From positions 2,480,001-2,544,000 of the forward strand of contig NZ_CP115920.1 in NCBI RefSeq assembly GCF_040412085.2: a stretch of DNA of 64,000 nt, given 5' to 3'. Below are positions 7,129 to 20,693 of the stretch, one piece after another (the first letter of the stretch is position 1; every line of letters starts with the position of its first letter). The notes under the pieces are model-generated. The model was not told the origin of the DNA and searched no databases. It saw nothing but the letters and a program-made list of their open reading frames with translations. The position numbers were made by a program, and so were the translations under genes. Source of the stretch: Vibrio sp. CB1-14. GTDB lineage: Bacteria; Pseudomonadota; Gammaproteobacteria; Enterobacterales; Vibrionaceae.

Positions 7129-9765
7129 TTACGCCTTTGACTCTTTTGGCTTCTTGCGTTTGTCAGTGATTTCCCACTTACCATCAACATAAAGACCAGT
7201 CCAGCCAGACGGCTTGCCATCGATCTCTGAACGAATGTAGTTCTCTTTGGTCTTACGACTGAAGCGAACGACGGTTGGACGACCATCAGGGTCTTCTGCT
7301 GGCGCATCGGCTAAGTAAACAAACTTAGGTGATAAACGCTCTTTAAAGCGAGCAAGCTCACTGACCAATGGCGCACGTGTTTCACGTGATTTAGGGAAGT
7401 TACTTGCGGCCATAAACAGACCAGAAGCACCATCACGCAATACAAAGTAAGCATCTGAGTTTTCACAAGGTAACTCAGGGAAATGCACAGGATCTTCTTT
7501 AGGCGGTGCGATTTCACCGTTCTTAAGGATCTTACGCGTGTTCTTACAGGTTTCGCTGGTGCAATCCATGTATTTACCAAAACGGCCGTTTTTCAACACC
7601 ATCTCAGAACCACATTTATCACATTCAACGGTTGGGCCATCGTAGCCTTTCACCTTGAACTCGCCGTGCTCAACCACATAACCCTCACAGTTCGGGTTGT
7701 TACCACACACGTGAAGCTTACGTTTGTCATCAATCAAGTACGCGTCCATTGCCGTTTCACAGATTGGACAACGCTTCTTAGCACGAAGTGCAGCGGTTTC
7801 AACGTCTTCTTCTAGAACATTGATAATGCCTTCTTCATCACCAAGGTTGATGGTCGTTTTGCAACGCTCTTTCGGCGGCAGCGCATAACCAGAACATCCC
7901 AGGAATACACCAGTTGATGCTGTGCGGATGCCCATTGGGCGACCACAGGTTGGACACTCGATGTCAGTTTCAACGATATGATTTGGCTTCATACCGCCGT
8001 GGTCTTCATCAAGCTCCGCTTTGCCAAGATCGGTGGTGAACTCGGCAAAGAAGTCATTCAGAACTTGCTTCCAGTTCGTCTCACCTTCGGCGATTTGGTC
8101 TAGCTTCTGCTCCATACGAGCGGTGAAGTCATAGTTCATCAAATCGGTAAAGCTGTCATCTAGACGGTCAGTAACGATCTCGCCCATCTTCTCTGCGTAG
8201 AAACGACGCTGTTCCACTTTCACGTAACCGCGATCTTGGATCGTAGAGATGATAGAAGCATAGGTCGACGGACGGCCAATGCCACGTTTCTCAAGCTCTT
8301 TAACCAATGCAGCTTCAGTGAAACGCGCTGGCGGCTTGGTGAAGTGCTGTTTTGGATCCAGTGCGATTAAGTCGAGCTTATCGCCCAACTGAACAGCTGG
8401 AAGAATCGCATCTTCATTTTTGCCCATTGGACGCTGTACGCGAGTCCAACCATCAAACTTAAGAATACGGCCTTTCGCTTTTAGCGTGTAGTCATCCGCT
8501 TTAACACTGATGGTCGTCGAATCGTATTTAGCTGGCGTCATTTGACACGCAACAAATTGATTCCAAATCAACGCATACAGTTTATGAGCGTCCGCTTCCA
8601 TCCCTGTCAGATCGTCAACTTTAACATTCACGTCTGATGGACGGATCGCTTCGTGCGCTTCTTGCGCCCCTTCTTTGCTACCGTAGAAGTTTGGCTTAGC
8701 CGGTAGGTAAGCGTCACCGAATTCACTATCAATAAAGCCACGTAACGCATCCACAGCTTCTGCACTGAGGTTAGTCGAGTCAGTACGCATATAAGTGATG
8801 TAACCCGCCTCATAGAGCCTTTGAGCGAGCATCATGGTCTTTTTCACACCATAGCCTAGACGTGTACTTGCCGCCTGCTGCAGTGTTGACGTGATATATG
8901 GCGCCGACGGTTTGCTCTGTGTTGGTCTGTCTTCACGTTTGCAAACTTCGTACACGGCCTTATCTAGTGTTGCGACCGCTGCTTTCGCTTCCGCCTCGTT
9001 AACAGGCTTAAACGCCTTACCTTGCTTCTGAGCAACAAGTAAACGGAAGTCGGTTTTATCTGTTGTTTTGGTGTCTGCATGAATATCCCAGAACTCTTCT
9101 GGAATAAATGCATTAATTTCACGCTCACGCTCTACCAACAGCTTTACTGCCACCGACTGTACGCGGCCAGCAGACAAGCCCCTGGCTACTTTTTTCCAAA
9201 GTAGCGGAGACACCATAAAGCCCACAACTCGGTCGAGGAAACGACGCGCCTGCTGAGCATTAACACCATCCATATTCAGCTCACCAGGATCCTGGAACGC
9301 TTGTTGGATAGCATTTTTAGTAATCTCGTTAAAGACCACACGCTTGTATCGCTCTTCATCGCCACCGATGATCTCACGAAGGTGCCATGCGATAGCTTCT
9401 CCTTCGCGGTCCAAATCGGTTGCGAGATAAACGTGGTCAGCGTCTTTGGCAAGCTTTTGCAGCTCTGCAACTACCTTTTCTTTACCAGGTAGCACTTGAT
9501 AGTTTGCTGCCCAGTCGTCGAATGGGTTGATGCCCATCTTTTTGATGAGTGCCTTACGGTCTTTTTCTTTTTTAATGCGTGCTTTTTCTTCAGCACTTAA
9601 GCCTTTGGTAGACACCGCAGCCGCTTTTTTACCTGTACTCTGACCGGCAGTTGGCAAATCACGCACGTGACCCACACTCGACTTAACAATAAAGTCTTTA
9701 CCGAGGTACTTATTAATGGTTTTAGCTTTAGCAGGTGACTCCACTATAACTAGTGACTTTCCCAT
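7129..9765 (-). CDS. topA: DNA topoisomerase I
   Basis: An 878-residue type IA topoisomerase that relaxes negative supercoils. It has an N-terminal TOPRIM domain ([19 protein letters not shown], and DLDREGEA at 117-124), the active-site tyrosine Y325 in YITYMRTDS, and [13 protein letters not shown] in the core. The C-terminus carries zinc-ribbon repeats ([28 protein letters not shown], each with later Cys pairs). The length is normal for the family. The gene is single, with its own terminator and a 334-base upstream region shared with the divergent yciN. In E. coli topA expression responds to supercoiling; nothing here decides that. Confidence 0.98.
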   Translation of the reverse strand: MGKSLVIVESPAKAKTINKYLGKDFIVKSSVGHVRDLPTAGQSTGKKAAAVSTKGLSAEEKARIKKEKDRKALIKKMGINPFDDWAANYQVLPGKEKVVAELQKLAKDADHVYLATDLDREGEAIAWHLREIIGGDEERYKRVVFNEITKNAIQQAFQDPGELNMDGVNAQQARRFLDRVVGFMVSPLLWKKVARGLSAGRVQSVAVKLLVEREREINAFIPEEFWDIHADTKTTDKTDFRLLVAQKQGKAFKPVNEAEAKAAVATLDKAVYEVCKREDRPTQSKPSAPYITSTLQQAASTRLGYGVKKTMMLAQRLYEAGYITYMRTDSTNLSAEAVDALRGFIDSEFGDAYLPAKPNFYGSKEGAQEAHEAIRPSDVNVKVDDLTGMEADAHKLYALIWNQFVACQMTPAKYDSTTISVKADDYTLKAKGRILKFDGWTRVQRPMGKNEDAILPAVQLGDKLDLIALDPKQHFTKPPARFTEAALVKELEKRGIGRPSTYASIISTIQDRGYVKVEQRRFYAEKMGEIVTDRLDDSFTDLMNYDFTARMEQKLDQIAEGETNWKQVLNDFFAEFTTDLGKAELDEDHGGMKPNHIVETDIECPTCGRPMGIRTASTGVFLGCSGYALPPKERCKTTINLGDEEGIINVLEEDVETAALRAKKRCPICETAMDAYLIDDKRKLHVCGNNPNCEGYVVEHGEFKVKGYDGPTVECDKCGSEMVLKNGRFGKYMDCTSETCKNTRKILKNGEIAPPKEDPVHFPELPCENSDAYFVLRDGASGLFMAASNFPKSRETRAPLVSELARFKERLSPKFVYLADAPAEDPDGRPTVVRFSRKTKENYIRSEIDGKPSGWTGLYVDGKWEITDKRKKPKESKA

Positions 9766-10099
9766 AATGACACTAACGTCCTATATCACACTGCGACATT
9801 TAATCGCACGATGTTCGAAATGTATGCTTCTTTTTTTACTATTGAGCGAGAACAAAAGAAGATCAACCTGTTTTTTTACAATCAGAAGCTAATTGGTCGA
9901 CAAATGTCCGATCGAAACAGGCTCGCTATTTGAAAAATGGCGCAATATTAAACTTCATTTACCCAGCTTGACCAGCAACATTAAGCAAAGTTTGTCGCAA
10001 ATCACAAATTGCTGCTAACTATAGCTGAGATATTTACCCTTGCAAAATGTGCTGTCGCTCATACACTACGGCAAAGCCATATATATAGAGGACATCAAT
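9766..10099. other. Divergent topA/yciN promoter region
   Basis: No gene in 334 bases. Reading toward yciN a good promoter is visible (10040-10067, listed apart). Reading toward topA the sequence is AT-rich with several possible -10 hexamers, but I cannot choose one. Confidence 0.5.
10040..10067 (+). promoter_or_regulatory. Sigma-70 promoter of yciN
   Basis: TTGCAA at 10040-10045, a 16-base spacer, and TACACT at 10062-10067. The start of transcription would fall near 10074, about 26 bases before the ATG. The ribosome site GAGGA lies at 10088-10092. Confidence 0.55.
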
Positions 10100-10345
10100 A
10101 TGTCACAAAAAACGCCTATCTCGCCATTCGACCTATTGTTAATTGCCAACCAAGTCATCCAAGAGCATGACGACTACCTAGATGGCATGCGCGCAGATAG
10201 CGTGGAAGAGAAAGACGGAGTGTTGGTCTTTAAAGGTAACTATTTTTTGGATGACAATAGTTTACCGACAGAAAAAACGACCGCAGTTTTTAATATGTTC
10301 AAATACCTAGCTCACCATCTTTCTAAAGAGTTCACGCTCAAATAA
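10100..10345 (+). CDS. yciN: YciN family (DUF2498) protein
   Basis: An 81-residue protein starting MSQKTPISPFDLLLIANQVI. The ATG at 10100 is preferred over earlier in-frame codons because GAGGA sits eight bases upstream and because E. coli YciN has a similar length. The family has no known function, but its members are found next to topA in E. coli as here, reading away from it. The protein is acidic in the middle (EHDDYLDGMRADSVEEKDG) and probably a small soluble helical protein. It is followed by an unusual 15-base tandem repeat. Confidence 0.9.
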   Translation: MSQKTPISPFDLLLIANQVIQEHDDYLDGMRADSVEEKDGVLVFKGNYFLDDNSLPTEKTTAVFNMFKYLAHHLSKEFTLK

Positions 10346-10369
10346 TTGTCGAAATCGGTAAAAACGAAT

Positions 10370-10444
10370 TCTTTGAAAGCCACGTCTTTGAAAACAACGT
10401 CTTCAAAATCTAGGTCTTCAAAATCTAGGTTTTCAAAAATCAAA
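10370..10444 (+). repeat. Five tandem copies of a 15-base unit
   Basis: Units at 10370, 10385, 10400, 10415 and 10430: TCTTTGAAAGCCACG, TCTTTGAAAACAACG, TCTTCAAAATCTAGG (twice, identical) and TTTTCAAAAATCAAA. They fill the space between the yciN stop and the aroA terminator and encode nothing evident. The two identical middle copies suggest recent slippage. Confidence 0.85.
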
Positions 10445-10471
10445 GCGCCCTATCTTTCGATAAGGCGCTTT
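10442..10471 (-). terminator. Terminator between yciN and aroA
   Basis: Stem AAAGCGCC-TAT / ATA-GGCGCTTT with a short loop and A/T runs on both sides, so it can serve both convergent genes. It lies six bases after the aroA stop. Confidence 0.8.
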
Positions 10472-10476
10472 AAAAA

Positions 10477-11757
10477 TTACTGGCTAAGTCCGGCTAGTTT
10501 GTCAAAGTAATCCGGGAAGGTTTTTGACGTACATTTAGGGTCATTGATCGTCACGGGTGTATCGCTCAATGCGACCAGCGAGAAACACATCGCCATACGG
10601 TGATCATCATAAGTATCAATGGCTGCGTGTTTAAGATCCGATGTTGGTTCGACAATAATATAATCTTCCCCTTCTTCGACTTTGGCACCTACTTTACGTA
10701 GTTCTGTCGCCATCGCAGCGAGTCGATCGGTTTCTTTTACGCGCCAGTTGTAAACATTACGAATCGCCGTGGTGCCTTTTGCAAATAGCGCTGTTGTCGC
10801 TATAGTCATCGCAGCATCAGGGATATGGTTATAGTCCATATCAATGCCGACTAACTCACCTTTACGACACAAAATGTAATCATCACCCCACTCAATGTCT
10901 GCGCCCATTTTCTCCAGCGCGTCAGCGAAGTGAATATCACCTTGGATGCTGTTTTTACCAATGCCTGTGACTTTAATTTCACCGCCTTTGATTGCCGCAG
11001 CAGCAAGAAAGTAAGAGGCCGATGATGCATCACCTTCCACCAAGAACTGACCCGGTGAGCGGTATTGTTGACCACTTTTCACAACAAATTGCTGATAGTT
11101 TTGGTTTTCAACTTCAACGCCAAACTGCTTCATGATGTGCAGAGTAATATCAATGTATGGCTTAGACACTAAGTCACCAACAATCTCAATCGTCACATCC
11201 GCTTTCGCAAGAGGCGCCGACATCAAAAAAGCTGTCAGGAACTGGCTTGAGATTGAACCATCGATTTTAACGTGACCACCTTTCAAGCCGGTGCCGTTAA
11301 TTTTTAATGGTGGGTAGTGCTCGTTTTCAAGATAGGTAATATCCGCGCCGGCTTCGACAAGTGCATCGACAAGATGACCAATTGGTCGCTCTTTCATGCG
11401 AGGCTCGCCAGTGAGTACAAACTCACCTTGACCTAGACAAAGCGCAGCAGCGAGCGGACGCATAGCGGTTCCCGCATTACCTAAAAACAACTCAGTCGCT
11501 GCATCTACGGTAAACGCCTTACCTAAACCTTTGACCACACATTGAGTTTTGTCGTCAGATAACTGATACTCAACGCCAAGTTGAGTAAGCGCGTTAAGCA
11601 TATGACGAATGTCATCACTATCAAGTAAGTTAGTCAGTGTTGTCGTGCCCTCAGCGAGTGCTGCAAGAAGCAAGGCACGGTTGGAAACGCTTTTCGAACC
11701 AGGAAGATTAACGGTTCCCGATACTTTCTGAATAGGTTGTAATGTTAAGCTTTCCAT
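10477..11757 (-). CDS. aroA: 3-phosphoshikimate 1-carboxyvinyltransferase (EPSP synthase)
   Basis: A 426-residue enzyme that joins shikimate-3-phosphate and phosphoenolpyruvate in aromatic amino acid synthesis; cytoplasmic. Family motifs are present: [17 protein letters not shown] near residue 19, [13 protein letters not shown] near 90, [16 protein letters not shown] near 118, [19 protein letters not shown] near 311, [18 protein letters not shown] near 341 and [14 protein letters not shown] near 384. The length equals that of E. coli AroA. Unlike in E. coli it is not behind serC but stands alone, with a divergent aat. Confidence 0.98.
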   Translation of the reverse strand: MESLTLQPIQKVSGTVNLPGSKSVSNRALLLAALAEGTTTLTNLLDSDDIRHMLNALTQLGVEYQLSDDKTQCVVKGLGKAFTVDAATELFLGNAGTAMRPLAAALCLGQGEFVLTGEPRMKERPIGHLVDALVEAGADITYLENEHYPPLKINGTGLKGGHVKIDGSISSQFLTAFLMSAPLAKADVTIEIVGDLVSKPYIDITLHIMKQFGVEVENQNYQQFVVKSGQQYRSPGQFLVEGDASSASYFLAAAAIKGGEIKVTGIGKNSIQGDIHFADALEKMGADIEWGDDYILCRKGELVGIDMDYNHIPDAAMTIATTALFAKGTTAIRNVYNWRVKETDRLAAMATELRKVGAKVEEGEDYIIVEPTSDLKHAAIDTYDDHRMAMCFSLVALSDTPVTINDPKCTSKTFPDYFDKLAGLSQ

Positions 11758-11949
11758 TGGGGTGTTTAATCCTTTGTCGATACTTCGATCCTAACGTGAA
11801 GTATCCTCTATAATTCTTCGTACTGGCAGACTATCGAAAATAGTGACCAAGCGCTACCCCTAATCATGCCATTGCGGGTCAAAAATCAACCAAACAAATA
11901 CTAGCTAACTAGTACACCGCAAAAACCGAGAACACAGAGCCACTTTCGT

Positions 11950-12678
11950 ATGACCATTTATCTTCCAGAGTTGGATGTAGAAGACTTAAGCTTCCCCTCT
12001 CCATATGAAGCATTAGAGGAACCCAACGGACTGCTTGCCTTTGGCGGTGATTTGCGTCCAGAGCGTCTAATCAGTGCTTATAAGCATGGTGTATTTCCGT
12101 GGTTTGGACCCAATGAGCCACTTCTTTGGTGGAGCCCGTCTCCGCGCGCTGTATTTGAACCTCAAATCTACAAGCCATCAAAAAGCCTTAAAAAGTTTCA
12201 ACGCAAGCACCAGTATCGCGTCACTATCAATCACAGAACTCAAGCAGTTATTGGTTATTGCTCAAGCACCCGTCCACTTGAGGAAACATGGCTCAACGCT
12301 GACATGCGCGCTGCCTATATCCAACTGGCCAAGATGGGCTATTGCCACTCTGTAGAGGTATGGCGAGACGACGAACTCATTGGCGGACTATATGGACTTT
12401 CAATTGGCCAAGTTTTCTGTGGTGAATCCATGTTCTCCCTTGCCCCCAATGCGTCAAAGATCGCCCTATGGTACTTCTGCCATCATTTTACCCAGTCAGG
12501 AGGGAAGCTGATTGACTGCCAAGTTATGAACCCGCATTTAGAGTCCCTCGGCGCGATAGAAATGAGTCGCGATGACTTCCTATCACGTTTGCAGCAACAT
12601 CAACAATCTGCCTTGGAACTTTCCTGTTTTTCACCGCAAACGCTATCATTGGCTATAGACGGAGGTGAGAATCGATGA
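11950..12678 (+). CDS. aat: Leucyl/phenylalanyl-tRNA--protein transferase
   Basis: A 242-residue N-end-rule enzyme that adds Leu or Phe from aminoacyl-tRNA to proteins with N-terminal Lys or Arg, marking them for ClpS-ClpAP. It shows the family patterns FPSPYEALEEPNGLLAFGGDL (near residue 15), GVFPWFGP, LLWWSPSPRAVF (near 59) and a C-terminal GNAT-like fold with GGLYGLSIGQVFCGESMFS. Its stop overlaps the bpt start by four bases (ATGA), so the two N-end enzymes are made together. clpS and clpA lie less than 3 kb downstream, on the opposite strand. Confidence 0.97.
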   Translation: MTIYLPELDVEDLSFPSPYEALEEPNGLLAFGGDLRPERLISAYKHGVFPWFGPNEPLLWWSPSPRAVFEPQIYKPSKSLKKFQRKHQYRVTINHRTQAVIGYCSSTRPLEETWLNADMRAAYIQLAKMGYCHSVEVWRDDELIGGLYGLSIGQVFCGESMFSLAPNASKIALWYFCHHFTQSGGKLIDCQVMNPHLESLGAIEMSRDDFLSRLQQHQQSALELSCFSPQTLSLAIDGGENR

Positions 12679-13373
12679 CAATAGCCGTGCAACAAATCCG
12701 AATTGGGCTTAGCCGCAAACAGCCTTGCAGTTACATTAAATCCAAGGAAGAGCGGGTCGCTATCGTGCTTGAGAAAGAGATGCACAATAGAGACAATTTC
12801 GAAATGCTGCTCGCTAATGGGTTTCGTCGCAGCGGTAATACCTTGTACAAACCACAGTGCGACACATGTCAGGCATGCCAAGCTCTGCGTGTCTCAGTGC
12901 CCGACTTTAAACCAACGCAAAGCCAAAAGCGCTTGCGTTCTAAAGGCAAGCATCTGCGCTGGGAAATACGAACAGAGCTCGATGAGAATTGGTTCTCGCT
13001 TTACACTAAGTACATTGAAGCACGACACTCAAGCGGATCGATGTACCCACCGCGAGAAACGGAGTTTTTTGATTTTGCGCAGTGCCAATGGCTAACCATG
13101 CACTACCTACACATCTTTGATGACGATACCTTGATTGCCATCGCTATCACCGATGTTCTAGACAACAGCGCGAGCGCTTTCTATACCTTTTTTGACCCAG
13201 ATTACGCACTCTCGCTAGGTACCTTCGCCGTACTGTGTCAGCTTGATTACTGTCAGCAATATCAAAAGCAGTGGCTTTATCTCGGTTATCAAATCGATGA
13301 TTGTGCAGCGATGAACTACAAAACCCGCTTTGGACGTCATCAAAGGCTAGTAAATCAGCGTTGGCAAGGGTAG
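12675..13373 (+). CDS. bpt: Aspartate/glutamate leucyltransferase (Bpt)
   Basis: A 232-residue protein of the arginyl-tRNA-transferase fold. The N-terminal cysteine cluster CDTCQACQALRV is near residue 61, followed by YIEARHSSGSMYPP and YTFFDPDYALSLGTFAVL. The Vibrio enzyme of this type (Bpt, also labelled Ate) transfers Leu to proteins with N-terminal Asp or Glu, extending the N-end rule. The start overlaps aat by four bases. Together with aat, and with ClpS-ClpA nearby, it forms a tagging-and-destruction set. The next gene is infA, 81 bases on, with its own likely promoter. Confidence 0.95.
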   Translation: MTIAVQQIRIGLSRKQPCSYIKSKEERVAIVLEKEMHNRDNFEMLLANGFRRSGNTLYKPQCDTCQACQALRVSVPDFKPTQSQKRLRSKGKHLRWEIRTELDENWFSLYTKYIEARHSSGSMYPPRETEFFDFAQCQWLTMHYLHIFDDDTLIAIAITDVLDNSASAFYTFFDPDYALSLGTFAVLCQLDYCQQYQKQWLYLGYQIDDCAAMNYKTRFGRHQRLVNQRWQG

Positions 13374-13454
13374 AATACACCGCAACTTTACTTATTAAGA
13401 TTTTAACGGCACAATGCGCGCCGTTAAAAGCGCCACATTTCGAAAGAGGATTAA

Positions 13455-13673
<219 letters not shown>

Positions 13674-13690
13674 TCTACGATTGCCGAATG

Positions 13691-13726
13691 CAATAAAAAA
13701 CGGAGCCTGTCGCTCCGTTTTTATTG
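13691..13726 (+). terminator. Terminator after infA
   Basis: Long stem (CAATAAAAA-ACGGAGC / GCTCCGTTTTTATTG, one bulged A) with a five-base loop, 18 bases after the infA stop. Confidence 0.92.
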
Positions 13727-13779
13727 CGCTTTGTCTTAAAAACTCTAAGTCTCGTCAAGACCTAACGAAAGCTGGGCAC

Positions 13780-13812
13780 AAAAAAAGCGTACGATTTCTC
13801 GCACGCTTTTTG
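13780..13812 (-). terminator. Terminator after clpA
   Basis: Stem with AAAAAGCGT / ACGCTTTTT outer arms and an A/T run that reads as T on the minus strand, 25 bases beyond the clpA stop. Confidence 0.8.
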
Positions 13813-13836
13813 CAAATAGAGCTAGTCCAATTTCAA

Positions 13837-16119
13837 TCAGTGATGAACTTCAGCTGCTTCTTTCGCTCCTACGTATTCGAACTCAAGATCATCATCTTTA
13901 AGCGATACGCGTACCGTCCCACCGTCAACCAGGCTGCCAAACAGAAGTTCGTTGGCCAGTGGCTTCTTAAGCTTATCTTGGATAACGCGACCCATTGGAC
14001 GTGCACCCATGGTTTTGTCATAACCCTTAACCGCAAGCCAATCACGCGCTTCATCAGAAACCTCCAGCGATACGCCACGCGTATCAAGCTGAGCTTGAAG
14101 CTCTACAATGAACTTATCAACAACTTGGTGGATAACAACATCATCTAGGCTATTGAACCAGATAATTCCGTCAAGACGGTTGCGGAACTCTGGCGTGAAC
14201 ACACGCTTGATAGCGCCCATCGCATCCGGCTTGTGATCTTGTTGGATCAGGCCAATCGATTTCTTCTCAGTTTCCGTCACACCAGCGTTACTGGTCATGA
14301 CTAGGATAACATTGCGGAAATCGGCTTTACGTCCGTTGTTGTCCGTTAACGTGCCGTTATCCATAACCTGAAGGAGCAAGTTGAAGATATCTGGGTGTGC
14401 TTTCTCAATTTCATCAAGAAGTACCACTGAATGAGGGTGCTTAATGACCGCATCAGTAAGAAGGCCGCCTTGGTCATAACCTACGTAACCAGGAGGCGCA
14501 CCAATTAGGCGGCTGACAGAGTGACGCTCACCGTATTCAGACATATCAAAACGAAGTAACTCAATACCAAGCAGTTTCGATAGCTGAACTGTAACTTCAG
14601 TCTTACCAACACCGGTAGGACCTGCAAACAAGAAAGAGCCCACAGGCCTATCATCATTGCCAAGGCCTGCACGAGTCATCTTGATAGCCTCAGACAAGAC
14701 ATCGATGGCTTGGTCTTGACCAAACACCAGCATCTTCATCTTCTCATCAAGGTTCTGAAGAATGTCTTTATCAGACGATGAGACAGATTTTTCTGGAATA
14801 CGAGCCATCTTAGCCACCATAGCTTCGATATCGGCAACACCTACCGTTTTCTTACGGCGGCTTGCTGGTACCAATCGGCTGCGTGCGCCCGCTTCATCAA
14901 TCACGTCAATAGCTTTATCTGGCAAGTGACGCTCATTGATGTATTTAGCCGATAGTTCAACCGCCGCACGAAGTGCTTTATTGGTATAGCGGACTTCGTG
15001 ATGTTCTTCGTATTTCGGTTTCAGACCCATAAGGATCTTCGTCGTGTCATCAAGAGATGGCTCAACCACGTCGATTTTTTGGAATCGACGAGACAGCGCA
15101 CGCTCTTTATCAAAGATGTTGCTGTACTCTTGGTAGGTTGTTGAACCAATACAGCGAAGCTTACCGCTGCTCAATAGTGGCTTGATAAGGTTAGCGGCGT
15201 CTACTTGGCCACCGGAAGCGGCACCCGCACCGATGATGGTATGGATTTCATCGATAAACAGGATGGCGTCATCTTCTTTTTCAAGTTGCTTAAGAATCGT
15301 TTTAAAGCGTTTCTCGAAGTCACCACGATACTTAGTACCCGCTAGCAGTGAGCCGATATCAAGCGAGTAAATTATGCTATTGCTAATAACTTCTGGCACC
15401 TGGCCTTCAACAATTCTCCACGCCAAGCCTTCAGCGATGGCCGTTTTACCGACGCCAGCTTCGCCAACTAGCAGTGGATTGTTTTTGCGGCGACGGCAAA
15501 GTACTTGAATGGTTCTCTCAAGCTCTTTATCACGACCGATTAGCGGGTCGATGTTACCGGCTTTCGCAACTTGGTTAAGGTTAGTCGCAAAGCTTTCTAA
15601 ACGGTCTTCACCATTCGCTTCTTCAATGCTCTCGCTGCTTCCACCTAGTGAACCACTTGACGGTTCATCACCTGAAGGCCCTGCATTTTTAGTAATGCCA
15701 TGGGAAATAAAGTTAACGATATCTAGGCGGCTAATGTCGTTCTTTTTGAGGAGGTAAGCGGCATGAGATTCTTGTTCACTGAAAATAGCAACAAGCACGT
15801 TAGCACCAGTGACTTCACTGCGGCCAGAAGACTGAACATGGAAAACAGCGCGCTGAAGCACTCGTTGGAAACTCAACGTAGGTTGAGTTTCACGTGTGTC
15901 GTCAGAGTCGGGAATAAGCGGCGTCGTTTGGTCGATGAAAATATCAAGCTCATTGCGCAGCGTTTCAAGATTAGCGTTACAAGCAGTAAGGGCCTCTTTA
16001 GCCGAGTCATTTTCCAACAAAGCTAAAAGGAGATGCTCTACGGTCATGAATTCATGTCTTTTGTCACGGGCACGAGCGAATGCGCCGTTCAGACTCGATT
16101 CTAGTTCTTTGTTCAGCAT
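13837..16119 (-). CDS. clpA: ClpA, ATPase subunit of the ClpAP protease
   Basis: A 760-residue AAA+ unfoldase. Residues 1-140 form the Clp N-domain that binds ClpS. The first ATPase module has Walker A GEAGVGKT at 219-226 and Walker [10 protein letters not shown]; the second has Walker [11 protein letters not shown] near 498 and [11 protein letters not shown]. The loop KKSIGL near residue 618 is the IGL contact that docks on ClpP. It unfolds substrates, including N-end-rule proteins, and feeds them to ClpP. The gene follows clpS by 41 bases and has a clear terminator. The tail ends in two His residues. Confidence 0.98.
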   Translation of the reverse strand: MLNKELESSLNGAFARARDKRHEFMTVEHLLLALLENDSAKEALTACNANLETLRNELDIFIDQTTPLIPDSDDTRETQPTLSFQRVLQRAVFHVQSSGRSEVTGANVLVAIFSEQESHAAYLLKKNDISRLDIVNFISHGITKNAGPSGDEPSSGSLGGSSESIEEANGEDRLESFATNLNQVAKAGNIDPLIGRDKELERTIQVLCRRRKNNPLLVGEAGVGKTAIAEGLAWRIVEGQVPEVISNSIIYSLDIGSLLAGTKYRGDFEKRFKTILKQLEKEDDAILFIDEIHTIIGAGAASGGQVDAANLIKPLLSSGKLRCIGSTTYQEYSNIFDKERALSRRFQKIDVVEPSLDDTTKILMGLKPKYEEHHEVRYTNKALRAAVELSAKYINERHLPDKAIDVIDEAGARSRLVPASRRKKTVGVADIEAMVAKMARIPEKSVSSSDKDILQNLDEKMKMLVFGQDQAIDVLSEAIKMTRAGLGNDDRPVGSFLFAGPTGVGKTEVTVQLSKLLGIELLRFDMSEYGERHSVSRLIGAPPGYVGYDQGGLLTDAVIKHPHSVVLLDEIEKAHPDIFNLLLQVMDNGTLTDNNGRKADFRNVILVMTSNAGVTETEKKSIGLIQQDHKPDAMGAIKRVFTPEFRNRLDGIIWFNSLDDVVIHQVVDKFIVELQAQLDTRGVSLEVSDEARDWLAVKGYDKTMGARPMGRVIQDKLKKPLANELLFGSLVDGGTVRVSLKDDDLEFEYVGAKEAAEVHH

Positions 16120-16160
16120 AAGTACCTCCTAAGGAATGGCAAACGCCATTCAAGCGAAAA

Positions 16161-16481
16161 TTAGGCTTTTTCCATGGTACACAATAGTGGGTGTTCATGT
16201 TCCCTTGAATACATGGTCACTTGAGCAACTTTCGTTTCAGCAACTTCGGCGGTGAATGTGCCACAAACAGCTTTGCCTTCGTAGTGCACAGCCAACATCA
16301 CCTGCGTTGCTCTATCTTCGTTGAGTGAAAAAAAGCGTTCCAAGATTTCTACAACAAAGTCCATCGGAGTGTAATCATCGTTATTGAGGATAACGTTGTA
16401 CAACGCCGGTGGCTCAACCTTAGTTTTTTCTTTCTCCAATAAGTCTGAGTCTGGAGTCACCCATTCAAAATTTTTACTCAT
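16161..16481 (-). CDS. clpS: ClpS, N-end-rule adaptor of ClpA
   Basis: A 106-residue adaptor. The conserved [15 protein letters not shown] (near residue 32) and [10 protein letters not shown] (near 64) hold the acidic pair and the histidine that bind the N-terminal residue of a substrate; the N-terminal tail enters ClpA. I take the ATG at 16481 (MSKNFEW), which matches other Vibrio ClpS proteins; an in-frame ATG two codons earlier (16487) is possible, and neither has a clear ribosome site. It lies 41 bases before clpA and diverges from cspD, as in E. coli. Confidence 0.95.
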   Translation of the reverse strand: MSKNFEWVTPDSDLLEKEKTKVEPPALYNVILNNDDYTPMDFVVEILERFFSLNEDRATQVMLAVHYEGKAVCGTFTAEVAETKVAQVTMYSREHEHPLLCTMEKA

Positions 16482-17066
16482 GGCCAAATGTTTGAGAGTT
16501 TTCTTTAAAAGTCAAAACACTGTGTCAGTCAAAGGAGGCTTAGCTAGAGCTAACGTGCTCTCGGTGTCTGTCACTCGAAAAACATCTCTTATAAAGAGAC
16601 TAATGCACCAATTGTATCGCTGCAAACAAAACAATGCTATTAGAGTGTGTCACATATGAGCCAAGTTGAAAAAACTTATTCCTCCTTTTGCCTAGCATAC
16701 ATTAAGAGCATGTAAACAAAAGCTTTCCATTGCACATTTGTTAAAACCAAAGCGCATATGTATAGATTATGTGGTTATTTATGCCTTTTTCCTATTGACT
16801 ACGCTCAATGTTTGACTAGAGTGGTTAACTAGTGACTAAAATTTAACAAGTTATGAATCACTATGCCCCAGGGAATGGGAATTTTCTCACAACCACATGC
16901 TTCTGTTTGAGCTCTCAGCTCTCTCATGAGGATGACAAAGTTGGAAAGTCCTCAGTTTAAGGTACGTAGGTTCACAACAAATAGTCTCAATGAAGTAAGT
17001 AGATTTACCAACGGTCAGTATCTTCTACCGCAACTTCAGTTACAAAATGCATGAGGGATGTATAGC
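16482..17066. other. Divergent clpS/cspD upstream region
   Basis: No gene of note in 585 bases. TTGACT at 16812-16817 with TAAAAT at 16837-16842 (spacer 19) could be a weak promoter toward cspD, with a leader of more than 200 bases; the interrupted repeat ACTAG-N9-CTAGT lies inside it. A long leader would suit a cold- or growth-phase-controlled csp gene. I see no RNA gene that I recognise. Confidence 0.4.
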
Positions 17067-17288
17067 ATGGCGATAGGTACAGTAAAATGGTTTAACAATG
17101 CCAAAGGATTTGGCTTTATTTGTCCAGAAGGTGAAGACGGCGACATTTTCGCTCACTACTCGACAATCAAAATGGACGGCTACCGCACTCTAAAGGCTGG
17201 CCAGCAAGTGAACTACGAAGTAGAAGAAGGTCCAAAGGGCTATCATGCCAGCGTAGTAACACCGGTAGAAGGTGATCTAGCGAAGTAG
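17067..17288 (+). CDS. cspD: Cold-shock-like protein CspD
   Basis: A 73-residue cold-shock-domain protein with RNP1 KGFGFI and RNP2 DIFAHYS, next to clpS as in E. coli. The ending (GPKGYHASVVTP followed by VEGDLAK) is typical of CspD and unlike CspA. E. coli CspD binds single-stranded DNA and inhibits replication in stationary phase. The start at 17067 is chosen because GAGGG lies nine bases before it; the in-frame ATG at 17058 overlaps that ribosome site. It shares a bidirectional terminator with icd. Confidence 0.95.
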   Translation: MAIGTVKWFNNAKGFGFICPEGEDGDIFAHYSTIKMDGYRTLKAGQQVNYEVEEGPKGYHASVVTPVEGDLAK

Positions 17289-17334
17289 TTGTCATTTACT
17301 AATCAATACGAATTACCCGAAAATACTGACCGTA

Positions 17335-17370
17335 AGATATAAAAACCACCGCTAGGTGGTTTTTATATCT
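17335..17370 (+). terminator. Bidirectional terminator between cspD and icd
   Basis: Perfect 16-base-pair stem AGATATAAAAACCACC / GGTGGTTTTTATATCT with a GCTA loop and A/T runs on both sides. It serves the convergent cspD and icd. Confidence 0.93.
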
Positions 17371-17378
17371 AAATGCTA

Positions 17379-19912
<2,534 letters not shown>

Positions 19913-20626
19913 ATGACAATTAAAACAGCGCGTAAAGGTTCCCCTCGCCCCAATCGCTCATCATCAGGTCAATTCAAACAAAAAAGCCAACAAAAACACC
20001 AGAAAACTGGACAAACCAGAAGACGTAAACCTGGAGTTACTTCAAAACCAGAGAAAAAGCGCCCGGCGCCAGGCGATCGCAAAGTCATTTTGTTTAATAA
20101 GCCCTACGATACGCTGAGCCAGTTCACCGACGGAGAGGGAAGAAAAACGCTGGCAGACTATATCCCAATCAAAGATGTCTACGCAGCCGGTCGACTCGAT
20201 CGCGATAGCGAAGGTCTAATGGTGCTTACCAATGACGGCGTGTTACAGGCTAGACTCACTCAGCCCCAATCGAAGTCAGAAAAGACATACTGGGTTCAAG
20301 TTGATGGCGAACCAACAGAGTCTGATTTAGATAAACTGCGCAATGGCGTCGAACTCAAAGATGGCCCGACATTGCCCGCCAAAATTGAGCGCATGAAAGA
20401 GCCGAGCGTATGGGACAGAGAGCCTCCTGTGCGCTTTCGTGCCAATATTCCAACGACCTGGTTGAGTATTACCATTATCGAAGGACGAAACCGTCAGGTG
20501 CGCCGTATGACAGCCAACATTGGCTTTCCGACGTTGCGCTTGATTCGCGCTAGTATGGGTAAGTATGCGCTAGACGCCCTTCAGCCCGGAGAGTGGCGTG
20601 AAATTCCGGCGACAGACTTGTTTTAA
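19913..20626 (+). CDS. rluE: 23S rRNA pseudouridine synthase RluE
   Basis: A 237-residue RsuA-type pseudouridine synthase. The catalytic motif is [17 protein letters not shown] near residue 93, followed by KTYWVQVDG and [20 protein letters not shown]. RluE of E. coli modifies U2457 of 23S rRNA. About 55 N-terminal residues are Lys/Arg/Gln/Ser-rich with no S4 domain, a basic tail likely to bind RNA. It diverges from icd as in E. coli, which supports RluE over the other RsuA-like enzymes. Confidence 0.93.
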   Translation: MTIKTARKGSPRPNRSSSGQFKQKSQQKHQKTGQTRRRKPGVTSKPEKKRPAPGDRKVILFNKPYDTLSQFTDGEGRKTLADYIPIKDVYAAGRLDRDSEGLMVLTNDGVLQARLTQPQSKSEKTYWVQVDGEPTESDLDKLRNGVELKDGPTLPAKIERMKEPSVWDREPPVRFRANIPTTWLSITIIEGRNRQVRRMTANIGFPTLRLIRASMGKYALDALQPGEWREIPATDLF

Positions 20627-20661
20627 AAAACAGAGCTTTTAACAAACAGAGCCCAAAACAA

Positions 20662-20688
20662 AACCACCGACCTAAGTGGTCGGTGGTT
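20662..20688 (+). terminator. Terminator between rluE and kdsB
   Basis: Stem AACCACCGACC / GGTCGGTGGTT with a five-base loop, between two convergent genes; A-rich on its left side, so it also suits kdsB on the minus strand. Confidence 0.82.
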
Positions 20689-20693
20689 AGAAG

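Noticed and set aside
10040..10099. Twenty-residue extension of YciN from a TTG codon
   Set aside because: The TTG is part of a good -35 box and the ATG at 10100 has its own ribosome site; the extra residues do not match the family.
15182..16132. Plus-strand frames inside clpA
   Set aside because: Mirror frames of a highly conserved gene, rich in Ser and Arg as expected for reversed Glu/Ala codons.
16482..17066. A possible small RNA or hidden gene upstream of cspD
   Set aside because: No terminator-like hairpin and no reading frame with a ribosome site; best read as a long promoter and leader.
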